DNA of 64,000 nucleotides, from contig NZ_PKUS01000005.1 in NCBI RefSeq assembly GCF_002866825.1, positions 62,001 to 126,000 on the forward strand. Direction: 5' to 3'. Below the pieces are notes generated by a model, which had not been told where the DNA came from, did no database searches, and saw only the letters and a program-made list of their open reading frames with translations. Source of the DNA: Pseudohalioglobus lutimaris (GTDB lineage: Bacteria > Pseudomonadota > Gammaproteobacteria > Pseudomonadales > Halieaceae). The position numbers and the translations under genes are program-made. The stretch's first letter is position 1, and every line of letters begins with the position of its first letter. Shown one piece after another: positions 24,456 through 33,244 of the stretch.

Positions 24456-24999
24456 TCACCTCTTCATCGGGCAGGGCCAGTGCCTTGACCACCGCTGCGA
24501 TCTTGGCCGCTTCCTGGCGGGTCATATCCAGTGGAATGTTCTGCAGGTAGACCACTAGATCCTCACGCAGGGGCACCGGAAAGATGTCGTGGGGGCTGCG
24601 TGGCGGATTCAGGGCGAGCTCCTCCCTGGCCTGTCTTTGACCCGGGCTGTCTCTTTTCATCACCAGCTTCGCCTCGGGTAAATCACGTTCAACCGAGATG
24701 AAATTGGCCGGGTCCTCAGTCCAGTTGAAAAAATCTTCCAGGGCACCTTTGAGGCGCTCATTGTAGATCTTCAGCGTCTCGGGGCGAATCGTCGAGTCCT
24801 CCAGCTTATGGAACCGGGAGCACAGTTCATCCACATCCACCAGGCGAAGGTCCATACGCTCGGTGGGCTCAAGTTTAGGGAAAAGCTGTTGTGCCGCCAG
24901 TTTGCGCGAACGCGCTGTAGCCGGTTTCATGATGCCTGCGATATTGCCCTGGCGAAGGAACTCCAGGAAATCGGTTTCTGTAAAGTCCATATCTGTCAT
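24445..24999 (-). CDS. Hypothetical soluble protein, first gene of a two-gene operon
   Basis: The 184-residue protein lacks a signal peptide or membrane segments. It contains a helical stretch, RPETLKIYNERLKGALEDFF, reminiscent of the N-terminal core-binding (SAM-like) domain of tyrosine recombinases, but no catalytic domain follows. The C-terminus has EDLVVYLQNIPLDMTRQEAA, a compact helical pattern. It is transcribed just before, and overlapping by 11 bp, the two-TM protein gene. The overlap and shared direction suggest a two-component membrane/soluble module. Function unknown. Confidence 0.68.
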   Translation of the reverse strand: MTDMDFTETDFLEFLRQGNIAGIMKPATARSRKLAAQQLFPKLEPTERMDLRLVDVDELCSRFHKLEDSTIRPETLKIYNERLKGALEDFFNWTEDPANFISVERDLPEAKLVMKRDSPGQRQAREELALNPPRSPHDIFPVPLREDLVVYLQNIPLDMTRQEAAKIAAVVKALALPDEEVNDE

Positions 25000-25348
25000 G
25001 CCAAACTCTCTAGAGAGGGTTTAGCATAGCCTGCCCTCCATCGAATTCACATGCTTCCATAAGATCTCCACGATGAGAGTCGTTCCGGTAGCGCCATAAA
25101 TGCGCCAAAGAGTTGACCTGAGCACGTTTGCAGACGCGGCGGGGCCCTTACACCTCACGCTGTTCATCGGCGCAACCGGTTTCCCCTGGCATACCAGCAC
25201 TCAGGTGGACAGCCCAGGAGTGATCTGCGCCATTCTCCCCGTCGTATCAGTTCGAGTACTATGCTTGCTCAAGGAACACCGATATCGGGATGCGCCACTC
25301 GCTCTCCCAGCGTTTCGATGAGAATAACTAATCAACAGGATACCCAGA
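25000..25348. other. Intergenic region between divergent genes
   Basis: 349 bp between the hypothetical operon (minus) and the LLM oxidoreductase (plus). No gene is credible here. It must hold both promoters, but I find no convincing hexamer pair or palindrome. Confidence 0.6.
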
Positions 25349-26230
25349 ATGAAATTTGCCTATCACGCTACGATGTGCCCGCCCGACCAGTACCTTCCGC
25401 TTGCCCTTGCCGCGGAAGAGGCCGGTTTCGACACTTTCACCTTTCCGGACAGCATTTGCTACCCCAGGGAAGGTTCAGATGTTTACCCCTACAACGATGA
25501 CGGCACTCGCGAGTTCCTGGACGGCGTGCCTTTTCTGGAACCCTTCGTTGCGATACCTTATCTCGCCGCAAAGACAGAAAAGCTGCGCTTCACTACCTCC
25601 GTAATGAAGCTGGCAGTGCGTCAACCCGCGGTCGTAGCGAAGCAGTTGTCGACACTGGGCGTGATGATAGGGGATCGTTTTGGCTTCGGTATTGGCATCA
25701 GCCCCTGGCCGGAGGACTTCCTCGCCTGCCAGATCCCCTGGGAAAAGCGCGGTAAGCGGATGGACGAGATGATGGAGATCGTCAATGGCCTGATGAGTGG
25801 TGAGTATTTTGGCTATGACGGTGAGATTTTCCAGCTGGACCCGATAAAGATGACGCCGGTACCCGATCATCACATCCCGCTGCTGGTAGGCGGTCACGCC
25901 AGGCCGGCGCTGCGCCGGGCGGCCAGGTTGGGAGACGGCTGGATTTCCGCTGGCTCCTCCATTCAGGAACTACGCGATATGATCGGTCAGATAGAGGCCT
26001 TCAAAAAGGACTATGGTCGCGAGCAGGTGCCGTTCGAATACCATGCCATGACCGAGGCGGCTTATTCGGTAGAGGGTCTCGATGACCTGGCCAGCGCCGG
26101 CGTGACGGAGGTCATTATTGCGTTCCGTAACCCCTACGATGCAGAACCTGATACGCAGAGCGTGGAGGAAAAGGTCGGAATGATAAACTGGTACGCAGAG
26201 AACGTTATCGAGCCATACCGGAGCCGTTGA
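25349..26230 (+). CDS. LLM-class (luciferase-like) flavin/F420-type oxidoreductase
   Basis: The 293-residue TIM-barrel protein shows the luciferase-like monooxygenase pattern: LALAAEEAGFDTFTFPDS at the start, FTTSVMKLAVRQPAVVAKQ, FGFGIGISPWPEDF, GKRMDEMMEIVNGLMSGEYF and VPLLVGGHARPALRRAARLG-like text near 175 (IPLLVGGHARPALRRAARLG). This subgroup is often labelled F420-dependent, but the cofactor cannot be read from the sequence and gammaproteobacterial members may use FMNH2. AGGA lies 8-9 bp upstream of the ATG. No substrate is evident. Confidence 0.87.
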   Translation: MKFAYHATMCPPDQYLPLALAAEEAGFDTFTFPDSICYPREGSDVYPYNDDGTREFLDGVPFLEPFVAIPYLAAKTEKLRFTTSVMKLAVRQPAVVAKQLSTLGVMIGDRFGFGIGISPWPEDFLACQIPWEKRGKRMDEMMEIVNGLMSGEYFGYDGEIFQLDPIKMTPVPDHHIPLLVGGHARPALRRAARLGDGWISAGSSIQELRDMIGQIEAFKKDYGREQVPFEYHAMTEAAYSVEGLDDLASAGVTEVIIAFRNPYDAEPDTQSVEEKVGMINWYAENVIEPYRSR

Positions 26231-26282
26231 AGATGCTCACCCCGCGCGCCCGGTCAACAAGCTGGCGCGCTGGCGGCTGATA

Positions 26283-27164
26283 ATGCAAAACCCGCTACCT
26301 CGCCATTGGATGATGCTGGCTTACCTCAGCATTTTCTGGGGGCTGGCATTTTTCCTGATTGCTGTCGCCCTGCGGGGATTCCCGCCGCTGACAATCGTCT
26401 GGCTGCGTCTTGCTGTTGGTGCTGCTGCGCTCTACCTGCTGATGCGCTGGCAGGGAGGCCGCCTGCCCGATGAATGGCGGTGGTGGCTGCGGTTTCTGCT
26501 GCTCTCGCTGTGCGGCAACCTGCTGCCGTTCACCTTGATTACCTGGTCAGAGACGCGTATCTCCAGTGGGCAGGCGGGCCTGCTGATGGCGCTGATGCCA
26601 CTGAGCACGGCGCTGCTGGCGCACTTTTACGTGGTTCACGAACAACTTACACGGCGGCGTCTGCTGGGCATTGGCACGGGATTTGTGGGCGTCACAATCC
26701 TGGTTGGCCCTGAGGTCTTGAGGGAGGTGGGGGGTGCGCAATTGCTCGCGCAGTTGGCCGTGCTGGTCGCCACGTTTTCCTATGCGGTGAACTCCGTCTA
26801 CACCAAGCGACTACCGGCGATCAATACGCTGGTGGTGGCGACGGGGTCACTCATTGCCGGTACTGTGGTGTTACTCCCGGTGGTGCTGCTGATGGATCGA
26901 CCCTGGCAGCTGGCGCCAACGGCGGACGCCTGGGTTGCAGCTATTGCCCTGGGCATCTTCGCTACCGGGCTGGCGACATGGGTCTATTTCAAGGTGGTTT
27001 CCGACTGCGGTCCGGGCTTCCTGGCCATTATCAACTACCTGATTCCCGCCATCGCGTTTGCCGCCGGGATAGTGTTTCTGGGAGAGGCGGCGCAGGCGCA
27101 CCAGTTTTTGGGCCTGCTGGTCATTTTTGCCGGTATTGCACTCAGTCAGTCCAGAAAGGCCTGA
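26283..27164 (+). CDS. EamA/DMT-family membrane transporter
   Basis: The 293 residues form ten hydrophobic helices arranged as two EamA repeats (the first starts around IFWGLAFFLIAVALRGFPPL, the second around ATFSYAVNSVYTKRLP), with the WSETRISSGQAGLLMALMPL signature in the middle of repeat one. These inner-membrane proteins export metabolites or amino acids. It starts 52 bp after the LLM gene and probably shares its transcript. It converges with the small membrane protein gene on the other strand. Confidence 0.88.
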   Translation: MQNPLPRHWMMLAYLSIFWGLAFFLIAVALRGFPPLTIVWLRLAVGAAALYLLMRWQGGRLPDEWRWWLRFLLLSLCGNLLPFTLITWSETRISSGQAGLLMALMPLSTALLAHFYVVHEQLTRRRLLGIGTGFVGVTILVGPEVLREVGGAQLLAQLAVLVATFSYAVNSVYTKRLPAINTLVVATGSLIAGTVVLLPVVLLMDRPWQLAPTADAWVAAIALGIFATGLATWVYFKVVSDCGPGFLAIINYLIPAIAFAAGIVFLGEAAQAHQFLGLLVIFAGIALSQSRKA

Positions 27165-27184
27165 GTCTGCCGGTTGCCAGGGGG

Positions 27185-27568
27185 TTACTCGCCACCGCGG
27201 CGAACCACCAGCACCTCGTAACTGCCTTTGGGGCCGATGAAGCGAGAGCAGAGGCCGCTGACCACGCTCACAATGATGGCGCCAAAGACCGCACTCCAGA
27301 ATCCCACCACATCGAAGCCGTCCACGAACCACCCTGCGAGGTTGAGCATACCCGCGTTGAGAATCAGCAGAAATACGCCCAGGGTCAGGATGGTAAACGG
27401 GAGGGTCAGCAGGACCAGAACCGGTCGCACGAATGCGTTGATTAGCCCTAGCGCAATGGCAGCCCAGATCAATGCTTCTGTGGAGGAGGCGTTGACGCCG
27501 GGCACGAGATAAGCCGCGAGCCAGATGCCCAGGCCGGTGATAATAGTACGTAGAATAAGTCCTAACAT
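27185..27568 (-). CDS. Small four-helix membrane protein (phage holin family / YvlD-like)
   Basis: The 127 residues contain four membrane segments with the family words LRTIITGLGIWLAAYLVPGV, INAFVRPVLVLLTLPFTILT and LLILNAGMLNLAGWFV. The family (named phage holin superfamily IV, also YvlD) is chromosomal and of unclear function, and there is no phage nearby. A short basic C-terminus (VRRGGE) follows the last helix. It faces the EamA gene tail to tail with only 20 bp between. Confidence 0.85.
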   Translation of the reverse strand: MLGLILRTIITGLGIWLAAYLVPGVNASSTEALIWAAIALGLINAFVRPVLVLLTLPFTILTLGVFLLILNAGMLNLAGWFVDGFDVVGFWSAVFGAIIVSVVSGLCSRFIGPKGSYEVLVVRRGGE

Positions 27569-27614
27569 GTGAATAACTTACCATCGACGCGGCCAGGGCG
27601 CCAGATAACGGTGA

Positions 27615-28223
27615 TCAGTGCATTTCGAGGGTACGCTGGCCGGTGCCTGTAGGGGTGCCGCGCTGTTCCACGCCCGACTGGCCCGTGTCGGGTCTGCTCT
27701 GGGTGTTCAGCGTGCGCGGCAGTCGCTCCAGGCTCATGGAACCCCAGCGATGCTGTGGCATGTACTGCAGCAGATCGTCGACATCCACCAGCGAGACTCC
27801 GATAAAGGGCTGTAGTGCCGTGCCACCGCCAGCGGCTGAATCCCAGGATGAAAACGCGGCTGAGGTCAGTTGATGCCCGTGGTCGAATGAGGCGATGATG
27901 AACTCACCGCGCATTCGCGCGCGGCCCCAGTCCAGCGACAACATGTCTGCGCCAAGGGCGCCCAGGCTCAGGCCAATGGCGTCTTCGCTGACTTGCCAAT
28001 GCTCCCAGGCCAGTACGTATCCATCTGCGGTGGCGGAGAGCCGCATGGGCGGCCCCAGTTGCCGCAACGCCTCGGTAAGGGTGGGCGTGGTAGCCGGGGT
28101 CGGGGTCTGCGCCGCCGAGAGCGGAACGCCCAGGCTATAGCGCCATTGGCTGCAGCCCTGCAGCCCCATGCATAGCAGCAGCGTGGCCAGCAGGGTCAGC
28201 CTAGTCGCGGATGTGGGTTGCAT
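27615..28223 (-). CDS. Unknown lipoprotein, overlapping the SmpA-like gene
   Basis: The frame is open further upstream, but ATG 28223 gives a proper lipoprotein signal (LTLLATLLLCMGLQGC, Cys24) and overlaps the previous stop by 23 bp. The product is 202 residues. The centre reads LTEALRQLGPPMRLSATADG and YVLAWEHWQVSEDAIGLSLG, reminiscent of the BamE-type pattern of a helix then a beta strand, but not convincing. The C-terminus is polar and low-complexity (RPDTGQSGVEQRGTPTGTGQ). It is likely cotranscribed and translationally coupled with the upstream lipoprotein. Function unknown. Confidence 0.65.
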   Translation of the reverse strand: MQPTSATRLTLLATLLLCMGLQGCSQWRYSLGVPLSAAQTPTPATTPTLTEALRQLGPPMRLSATADGYVLAWEHWQVSEDAIGLSLGALGADMLSLDWGRARMRGEFIIASFDHGHQLTSAAFSSWDSAAGGGTALQPFIGVSLVDVDDLLQYMPQHRWGSMSLERLPRTLNTQSRPDTGQSGVEQRGTPTGTGQRTLEMH

Positions 28224-28557
28224 AATCGCCCAGAACATCATTTTCGTCGAAGAAGAAAACGGCACGGTCATAGCGAGTCTGGGTATCGAAGCGGTTATAG
28301 ACAACGAGAATCAGGCCGTTGCCTTCTGCGTGTTCAAACAGGTAATAGAATACGGTCTCATCCTGCAGCGCGATGATCTGCGAGGGCGGGCCCAATTTTG
28401 CCAACACGTCCTGGCGTGTGCTTTCTCCCTTTACCAGCGAGTCGGTGACGGATGCCTGCCAGGAGACATCGACTCCGCGCTGGTTATCATACTGGGCGCA
28501 ACCGCCGAGCAAAGAGAGGGTGACAAGCGCTGCAAGCAGCCAATGTGTTCTGCGCAT
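28201..28557 (-). CDS. SmpA/OmlA (BamE)-like lipoprotein
   Basis: The 118-residue product starts with a lipobox (LSLLGGC, Cys20). The mature part holds VKGESTRQDVLAKLGPPSQI, the repeated G-x-S/T-x2-D-V-x2-LG-x-P pattern of SmpA/OmlA domains, then a beta hairpin with VFYYLFEHAEG. BamE-like proteins sit in the inner leaflet of the outer membrane. It is not necessarily the BamE of the assembly machine, since this organism should encode that elsewhere. Its gene overlaps the next lipoprotein gene, forming a two-gene operon. Confidence 0.78.
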   Translation of the reverse strand: MRRTHWLLAALVTLSLLGGCAQYDNQRGVDVSWQASVTDSLVKGESTRQDVLAKLGPPSQIIALQDETVFYYLFEHAEGNGLILVVYNRFDTQTRYDRAVFFFDENDVLGDYATHIRD

Positions 28558-28652
28558 GTGAGCGTGTTCTCAGATAGACGGGGATAAGCGAGCATAAGCG
28601 AAATAAGGTGTGATGCCTACACCTGCCGGGCGTAATAAGGTGTGTGACGGGA

Positions 28653-30008
28653 TCACTCCGCGAGCGCATCGTCCTCGGACACATCGACGTCCTGCTCAGC
28701 CACGTCATCGTCGGCAGAGAGGTGCTCATTATCCTCTAACTCATCCGGCTTTTTGGTGGTCTGGGTGCCGATGCGGTAGGCGGCAAAGCCGGGCAGCACA
28801 ACCTGGTTCAGGGCCATGCCCAGAATGCGTCCGGCGTGAGGGGCGCGGATGTCGACGCGCATGTTGGTAATCGGGTCCGTTACCGTACCAAGCAATTCGC
28901 CGAAGGAGACAGTCTGGCCAAGCTCTACGCTATTGAGCAGTATTCCCCCCTGGTCTGCCCTTACCCAGCTGGACTCATAGTAAACAGGCTCGGGATTGCC
29001 CCAGAAGCGGAAGCGCTTCATCATTTTCATATGGCCCAGCAGCGTTTCGATACCCATTACGCCCTGGTTGACACTGTCCTCTTCCAGACGCATCGGTGCA
29101 CCGGCCTCGACCGTTACCGTGGGGATGCCGTGTTCTGCCGCTGCGCGCCGCAGGGTGCCGGGGCTGCCCTCACTATGCATTACAACGGTCGAGCCAAAGC
29201 CGTGGGTCATGGACAGAATCGCGGGATCCTTGAGATTGGCACGCAGCTGAGGCAGGTTGGTGCGATGAAAAGAGCCCGTGTGCAGGTCTACCAGTGCGTC
29301 GCAGTGTGTCACCACGTCATTGAAGAAAGAGTGGGCGATGCGGGCCGCGGAGCTTCCCCCGGGGTTGCCGGGGAAGTGGCGGTTCAAGTCCCGGCGATCA
29401 GTGAGATAGCGCGAGCCGCGGCGAAATCCCTGGAGGTTGACGATGGGCACGCCGATCACTGCGCCGGACAGGGCCTGTGCATCCAGGTTGTAGAGCACTC
29501 GCCTGACGATTTCGATACCGTTTAGCTCATCGCCATGAATCGCTGCAGTCAAGCACAGGGTGGGCCCATCCTGCGCGCCGTTCACCACCAGCACCGGGGT
29601 GGGGACGGCAATACCTTCAAAAGACTGACTCGGTGACCAGGCCAGCCGGGTGGCCGTTCCGGGTGGCACCTTGGCCCCCAGTAGCAGCAAGGGGTTGGCT
29701 GCGCTCATTTCCGGTAATGACTGCGGGTAGATGATCTCGTTCTCGAGCGGGCCGGAGTGGTAGTGCGCCTCAGTCTGGACGTCAGGTGGCGTGGTATTTG
29801 CCGCCCGTTGGGTACTGGCCGACTCCATCAGTGCCTCGGCGGACACGGGTTGATCGAGATCGACGCTCTTTGCCTCCGGAATAGTTGCGGGCGGCGCTGG
29901 ATCCGCTGCCAATGCGCCAGGCGCCAGGCACGCGCCTATCGCCAGTACCAGGCAGACAGGTCTCATTGAGTTCACGAAGGAACGCTTTCTTTGCCCCGAA
30001 GTGGACAA
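28653..30008 (-). CDS. Exported aspartoacylase/succinylglutamate desuccinylase-like (M14) protein
   Basis: The 451-residue protein starts with TTG at 30008 (AGGTG 5 bp before it). ATG 29966 is an alternative that would keep the signal peptide core CLVLAIGACLAPGALAA. The AstE/AspA-type zinc site is present: HGDELNG (His and Glu) and the later DLHTG. The end of the domain carries beta-barrel blocks such as RVDIRAPHAGRILGMALNQV. The last 30 residues are very acidic (DELEDNEHLSADDDVAEQDV). Family enzymes deacylate N-acyl amino acids; here it acts in the envelope. It is monocistronic, next to the region holding the SDR promoter. Confidence 0.82.
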   Translation of the reverse strand: MSTSGQRKRSFVNSMRPVCLVLAIGACLAPGALAADPAPPATIPEAKSVDLDQPVSAEALMESASTQRAANTTPPDVQTEAHYHSGPLENEIIYPQSLPEMSAANPLLLLGAKVPPGTATRLAWSPSQSFEGIAVPTPVLVVNGAQDGPTLCLTAAIHGDELNGIEIVRRVLYNLDAQALSGAVIGVPIVNLQGFRRGSRYLTDRRDLNRHFPGNPGGSSAARIAHSFFNDVVTHCDALVDLHTGSFHRTNLPQLRANLKDPAILSMTHGFGSTVVMHSEGSPGTLRRAAAEHGIPTVTVEAGAPMRLEEDSVNQGVMGIETLLGHMKMMKRFRFWGNPEPVYYESSWVRADQGGILLNSVELGQTVSFGELLGTVTDPITNMRVDIRAPHAGRILGMALNQVVLPGFAAYRIGTQTTKKPDELEDNEHLSADDDVAEQDVDVSEDDALAE

Positions 30009-30381
30009 TACATCACCTATTTTTTAGTGAAAATCCAGTTGATACAAGATGTTACCGAATAATCCTGTGAATGTCTCTAGGTGAAATGCTGGAAATTTGG
30101 CCAATCATGTGGCTTCCCACCGCCTGGTGGGTGCAAATTCTCCCAGGTGGGCCCGCTGGCCAGGGGTCAACTGCGAATTACCGCGGGCGATTTCTGAATT
30201 TGTTGCCTGTATCGTCTAGGCAGGGCGAGGGCATAAAGATGACTCCAGGGTTTGTTAAAGTGACGTTACGTGGTCCGGCGGACGGGCCCCGAATTGTCTG
30301 GTGTGCGGCGCTTGAAGTTTGCGGCTCGGTATGCCCGGAGCCTGTATCATCTGGCACTTCGAGTGAGGTGGAGGATTGGTT
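30009..30381. other. Intergenic region between divergent genes
   Basis: 373 bp without a credible gene. It holds the promoters for the aspartoacylase-like gene and the SDR gene. Near 30127-30155 two CCTGGTGGG/CCCAGGTGGG direct-repeat-like copies flank AT-rich DNA. Nothing else stands out. Confidence 0.5.
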
Positions 30382-31134
30382 ATGTTCGATTTCGAAGGCA
30401 AAGTCGTCCTGATCACTGGCGGCAGCCGGGGTCTGGGCAGGGCGATGTCCCGGGGATTTGCGCGCGCCGGAGCCAGGGTCATTGTCGCCAGCCGTAAACT
30501 GGACGGCTGCCAGGCAGTCGTAGACAGCATAGTGGAGGAGGGTGGTGAGGCCTGGGCATGCGCCGCCAACACCAGTTCCACCGAGGATCTGGATCGGCTG
30601 GTCACGTCGTCACTGGAGCATTATGGCCACGTGGACATCCTGATTAACAATGCGGGTACTAATATTGCCCGGGGTCCGCTTACCGATGTGACTGCTGATG
30701 CGTTCGACAAGATGTACCAGGTCAACCAGCGCGGTCCCTGGTATCTTGCCTCCCGGCTCGCACCACATATGGCGGAAAACGGCGGTGGTGTGGTGATCAA
30801 CGTATTGTCTGTCGCCGCACTGAAACCACCCGCATATACGGGATTCTATGCTGCTACCAAGGCGGCGCTGCAGGCACTGACCAAAGTAATGGCGCAGGAG
30901 TGGGCGCCCATGAAAATTCGGGTTAACGCTATTGCGCCCGGCTCCTACCACTCGGACCTGACTGACAGCGCTATTTCGGCTATCCCCGGCTTTGAGGAAG
31001 GAATGCTTTCAGCTAACCTGATTAAACGCATTCCGGAGAGTGAAGAGATTCTACTGCCCATTTTCTATCTTGCAGCAGAAACCTATACCACCGGATTTAC
31101 CCTGGTCGCCGATGGCGGCATGACTGCGACCTGA
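30382..31134 (+). CDS. Short-chain dehydrogenase/reductase (classical SDR)
   Basis: ATG 30382 is the better start (GGAGG 8 bp upstream), giving 250 residues. TGGSRGLG is the cofactor motif, NNAG the structural motif, and the catalytic triad is Ser143 (NVLSVAAL), Tyr156 and Lys160 (YAATK), with RVNAIAPGSYHSDL after it. An arginine-containing VASRKLD after strand two suggests NADPH preference. It resembles FabG-like or gluconate 5-dehydrogenase-like enzymes; the substrate is not clear. It is transcribed 27 bp before the DUF3604 lipoprotein and may share its operon. Confidence 0.92.
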   Translation: MFDFEGKVVLITGGSRGLGRAMSRGFARAGARVIVASRKLDGCQAVVDSIVEEGGEAWACAANTSSTEDLDRLVTSSLEHYGHVDILINNAGTNIARGPLTDVTADAFDKMYQVNQRGPWYLASRLAPHMAENGGGVVINVLSVAALKPPAYTGFYAATKAALQALTKVMAQEWAPMKIRVNAIAPGSYHSDLTDSAISAIPGFEEGMLSANLIKRIPESEEILLPIFYLAAETYTTGFTLVADGGMTAT

Positions 31135-31161
31135 TTAGCACAACAACGCTGTGGAGAGACT

Positions 31162-33156
31162 ATGACGCACCTGCTGCGAACCCTGACCCCTTTAATCGTG
31201 TGCACCCTGGCGGCCTGCGGCGGCAAGTCGCTTTCGGAACAGGCCAATGACTTTGGCGGGAGAGGGGGTGGCGCAAACAGTCAGTTACCGACCGTGACCG
31301 AGCTGCTGGATCGCAGCCCACCGCCCGCCAATCCGGAGCGCAGTGCCTGGTTTGGCGATCTTCATGTGCATACCGAGTATTCTTTTGACGCTTACAATTT
31401 CGGCACGACGGCAACGCCCTACGATGCATACCGTTATGCCAAAGGGGAGGCGATCATGCACCCGAGTGGGTTCGAGGTGCAGCTACGCACGCCGCTGGAC
31501 TTCTACGCGGTTACCGATCACGCCATGTTTCTGGGCCTGGTCAAGGAGGCAGCCGACACCCGCACTGAATTCTCGCGTTACGACGTGGCCAAACCTATCC
31601 ACAATATCAATGACCCAGACAACCTCACCTCCGGCAGTGTGATCCAGCGGGTCGGTAACTTTGGAAATTTTATTCCTGACACGCTTGAAGGGATTCGCAG
31701 TGGTGAAATCGATGGTGAGATGGCCACAGATGTTACCCGCAGGGCCTGGCTGGATATTATCGACGCCGCAGATCAGCATAACGACCCCGGCCGGTTTACC
31801 ACTTTCGTGGGCTATGAATACACAACTGCTACCGATCAACGCGGCAACCTGCATCGCAACGTGATTTTTCGCGGCAGCGAAAAACTGCCGGCAGTGCCTT
31901 TTTCCAGGCTGAATTCGCAGAACCCGGAGGGCCTCTGGGAATGGATGGATGGCCTGCGTGAGCAGGGTATCGAGAGCCTGGCGATACCGCACAACTCCAA
32001 CGGCTCCAATGGGCAGATGTTCAAGCTTGTGGACTGGGCCGGCGACCCTATAGACGACGCTTACACGGCGCGCCGCCTGCGCAATGAACCACTGGTAGAG
32101 ATCACCCAGATCAAGGGCACCTCCGATACGCATCCCCTGCTGTCGCCCAATGATGAGTGGGCAGACTTCGAAATCTACCCCCTGCGCGTCGGCACTACTC
32201 TACCCAGTGAGCCTAACGGCAGCTACGTACGCCAGGCGTTGCAGCATGGTCTGGCGCTGGAGGCGCGCGGGCTGAAGAATCCCTTCCAGTTTGGTCTGGT
32301 CGCAGCCAGTGATACGCACGTGGCCGCAAGCAGCGACGATGAGTCCACTTACTTTTCCAAGGCCGGTATTCTCGACGGCGAACCCGTGGGGAGAGGGTCT
32401 GTACCCGTATCCCTGTTTTACGGTGCGGTGGTGCGCATGGTGTCGCCAGAAAACCTGGTGGAAGTAGAAGGCAGGCACTACATGAGTGGTGGTGGCTTTG
32501 AAACCTGGAGCGCCTCCGGTATCGCCGGGGTGTGGGCAGAAGAAAACACCAGGGAGTCTATCTACGACGCGTTTCGTCGTAAGGAAACGTTTGCGACGAC
32601 TGGCCCGCGCATCAAGGTACGCTTTTTCGCCGGCACAGATTTTTCCGAGAATATTATCGGCTCAGGCAAATTGGCGGCGCTGGCCTATGAGCAGGGTGTT
32701 CCCATGGGTGGTGAGCTTTACACCGGTGGCAAGGCACCGTCTTTCCTTGTGTGGGCCTCTGCTGATCCTCGCGGGACGCCACTGCAACGTTTACAGGTGA
32801 TCAAGGGCTACGTGCGCGATGGGCAACCCGCGGAACGGGTTTTTGATGTCGCCTGCTCCGACGGTCAGTCCCCTGATCCGGTGAGCCATCGCTGTGCGGA
32901 CAACGGCGCTCGGGTCGACCTCGACAACTGTTCAGTCAGTCAAAATGCGGGTGATGCCGAACTACTGACCCGCTGGCAGGACCCGGAGTACAGCCCGGAT
33001 GTGGATGCATTCTATTATGTTCGCGTTCTGGAAAACCCTTCCTGCCGCTGGTCGACCTGGGATGCACTACGTGCCGGTGTTGAGCCTCGAGCGGACCTGC
33101 CGAAAACGATTCAGGAGCGGGCCTGGAGTTCACCTATCTGGGTTCGCAAAGGATGA
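31162..33156 (+). CDS. DUF3604 domain lipoprotein
   Basis: The 664-residue protein starts with a lipoprotein signal (LIVCTLAAC) and matches the DUF3604 family of marine and environmental bacteria. Key words are WFGDLHVHTEYSFDAYNFG, a PHP-like metal-binding DLHVHT, then DFYAVTDHAMFL, VGYEYTTATDQRGNLHRNVI, LVAASDTHVAASSDDESTYF and FATTGPRIKVRFF. The histidine-rich motifs suggest a metal-dependent phosphoesterase-like fold, but no activity is established for the family. GGAGAG precedes the ATG. It should be a periplasmic, outer-membrane-anchored protein. Confidence 0.92.
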   Translation: MTHLLRTLTPLIVCTLAACGGKSLSEQANDFGGRGGGANSQLPTVTELLDRSPPPANPERSAWFGDLHVHTEYSFDAYNFGTTATPYDAYRYAKGEAIMHPSGFEVQLRTPLDFYAVTDHAMFLGLVKEAADTRTEFSRYDVAKPIHNINDPDNLTSGSVIQRVGNFGNFIPDTLEGIRSGEIDGEMATDVTRRAWLDIIDAADQHNDPGRFTTFVGYEYTTATDQRGNLHRNVIFRGSEKLPAVPFSRLNSQNPEGLWEWMDGLREQGIESLAIPHNSNGSNGQMFKLVDWAGDPIDDAYTARRLRNEPLVEITQIKGTSDTHPLLSPNDEWADFEIYPLRVGTTLPSEPNGSYVRQALQHGLALEARGLKNPFQFGLVAASDTHVAASSDDESTYFSKAGILDGEPVGRGSVPVSLFYGAVVRMVSPENLVEVEGRHYMSGGGFETWSASGIAGVWAEENTRESIYDAFRRKETFATTGPRIKVRFFAGTDFSENIIGSGKLAALAYEQGVPMGGELYTGGKAPSFLVWASADPRGTPLQRLQVIKGYVRDGQPAERVFDVACSDGQSPDPVSHRCADNGARVDLDNCSVSQNAGDAELLTRWQDPEYSPDVDAFYYVRVLENPSCRWSTWDALRAGVEPRADLPKTIQERAWSSPIWVRKG

Positions 33157-33244
33157 CTTTGCACAAAAATTGATCCATTCGGTTCAACCGTAGGGCACTA
33201 CCGGGTTAGCGTTCCCAGTTATTGATAGCACTACGGAGTCGCAG

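Noticed and set aside
24445-24999. Reading the hypothetical protein as a tyrosine recombinase
   Set aside because: Only a helical stretch resembles the core-binding domain. There is no catalytic R-H-R-Y set and the protein is too short.
27185-27568. Phage origin suggested by the holin-family name
   Set aside because: The family is a common chromosomal four-helix protein and there is no phage gene nearby.
30026-30032. AGTGAAA before the aspartoacylase-like gene, like the repeats before the TonB receptor gene
   Set aside because: A single short match in AT-rich DNA is expected by chance in 64 kb.
30127-30155. CCTGGTGGG / CCCAGGTGGG repeats as an operator
   Set aside because: Short, imperfect and GC-rich; compatible with chance.
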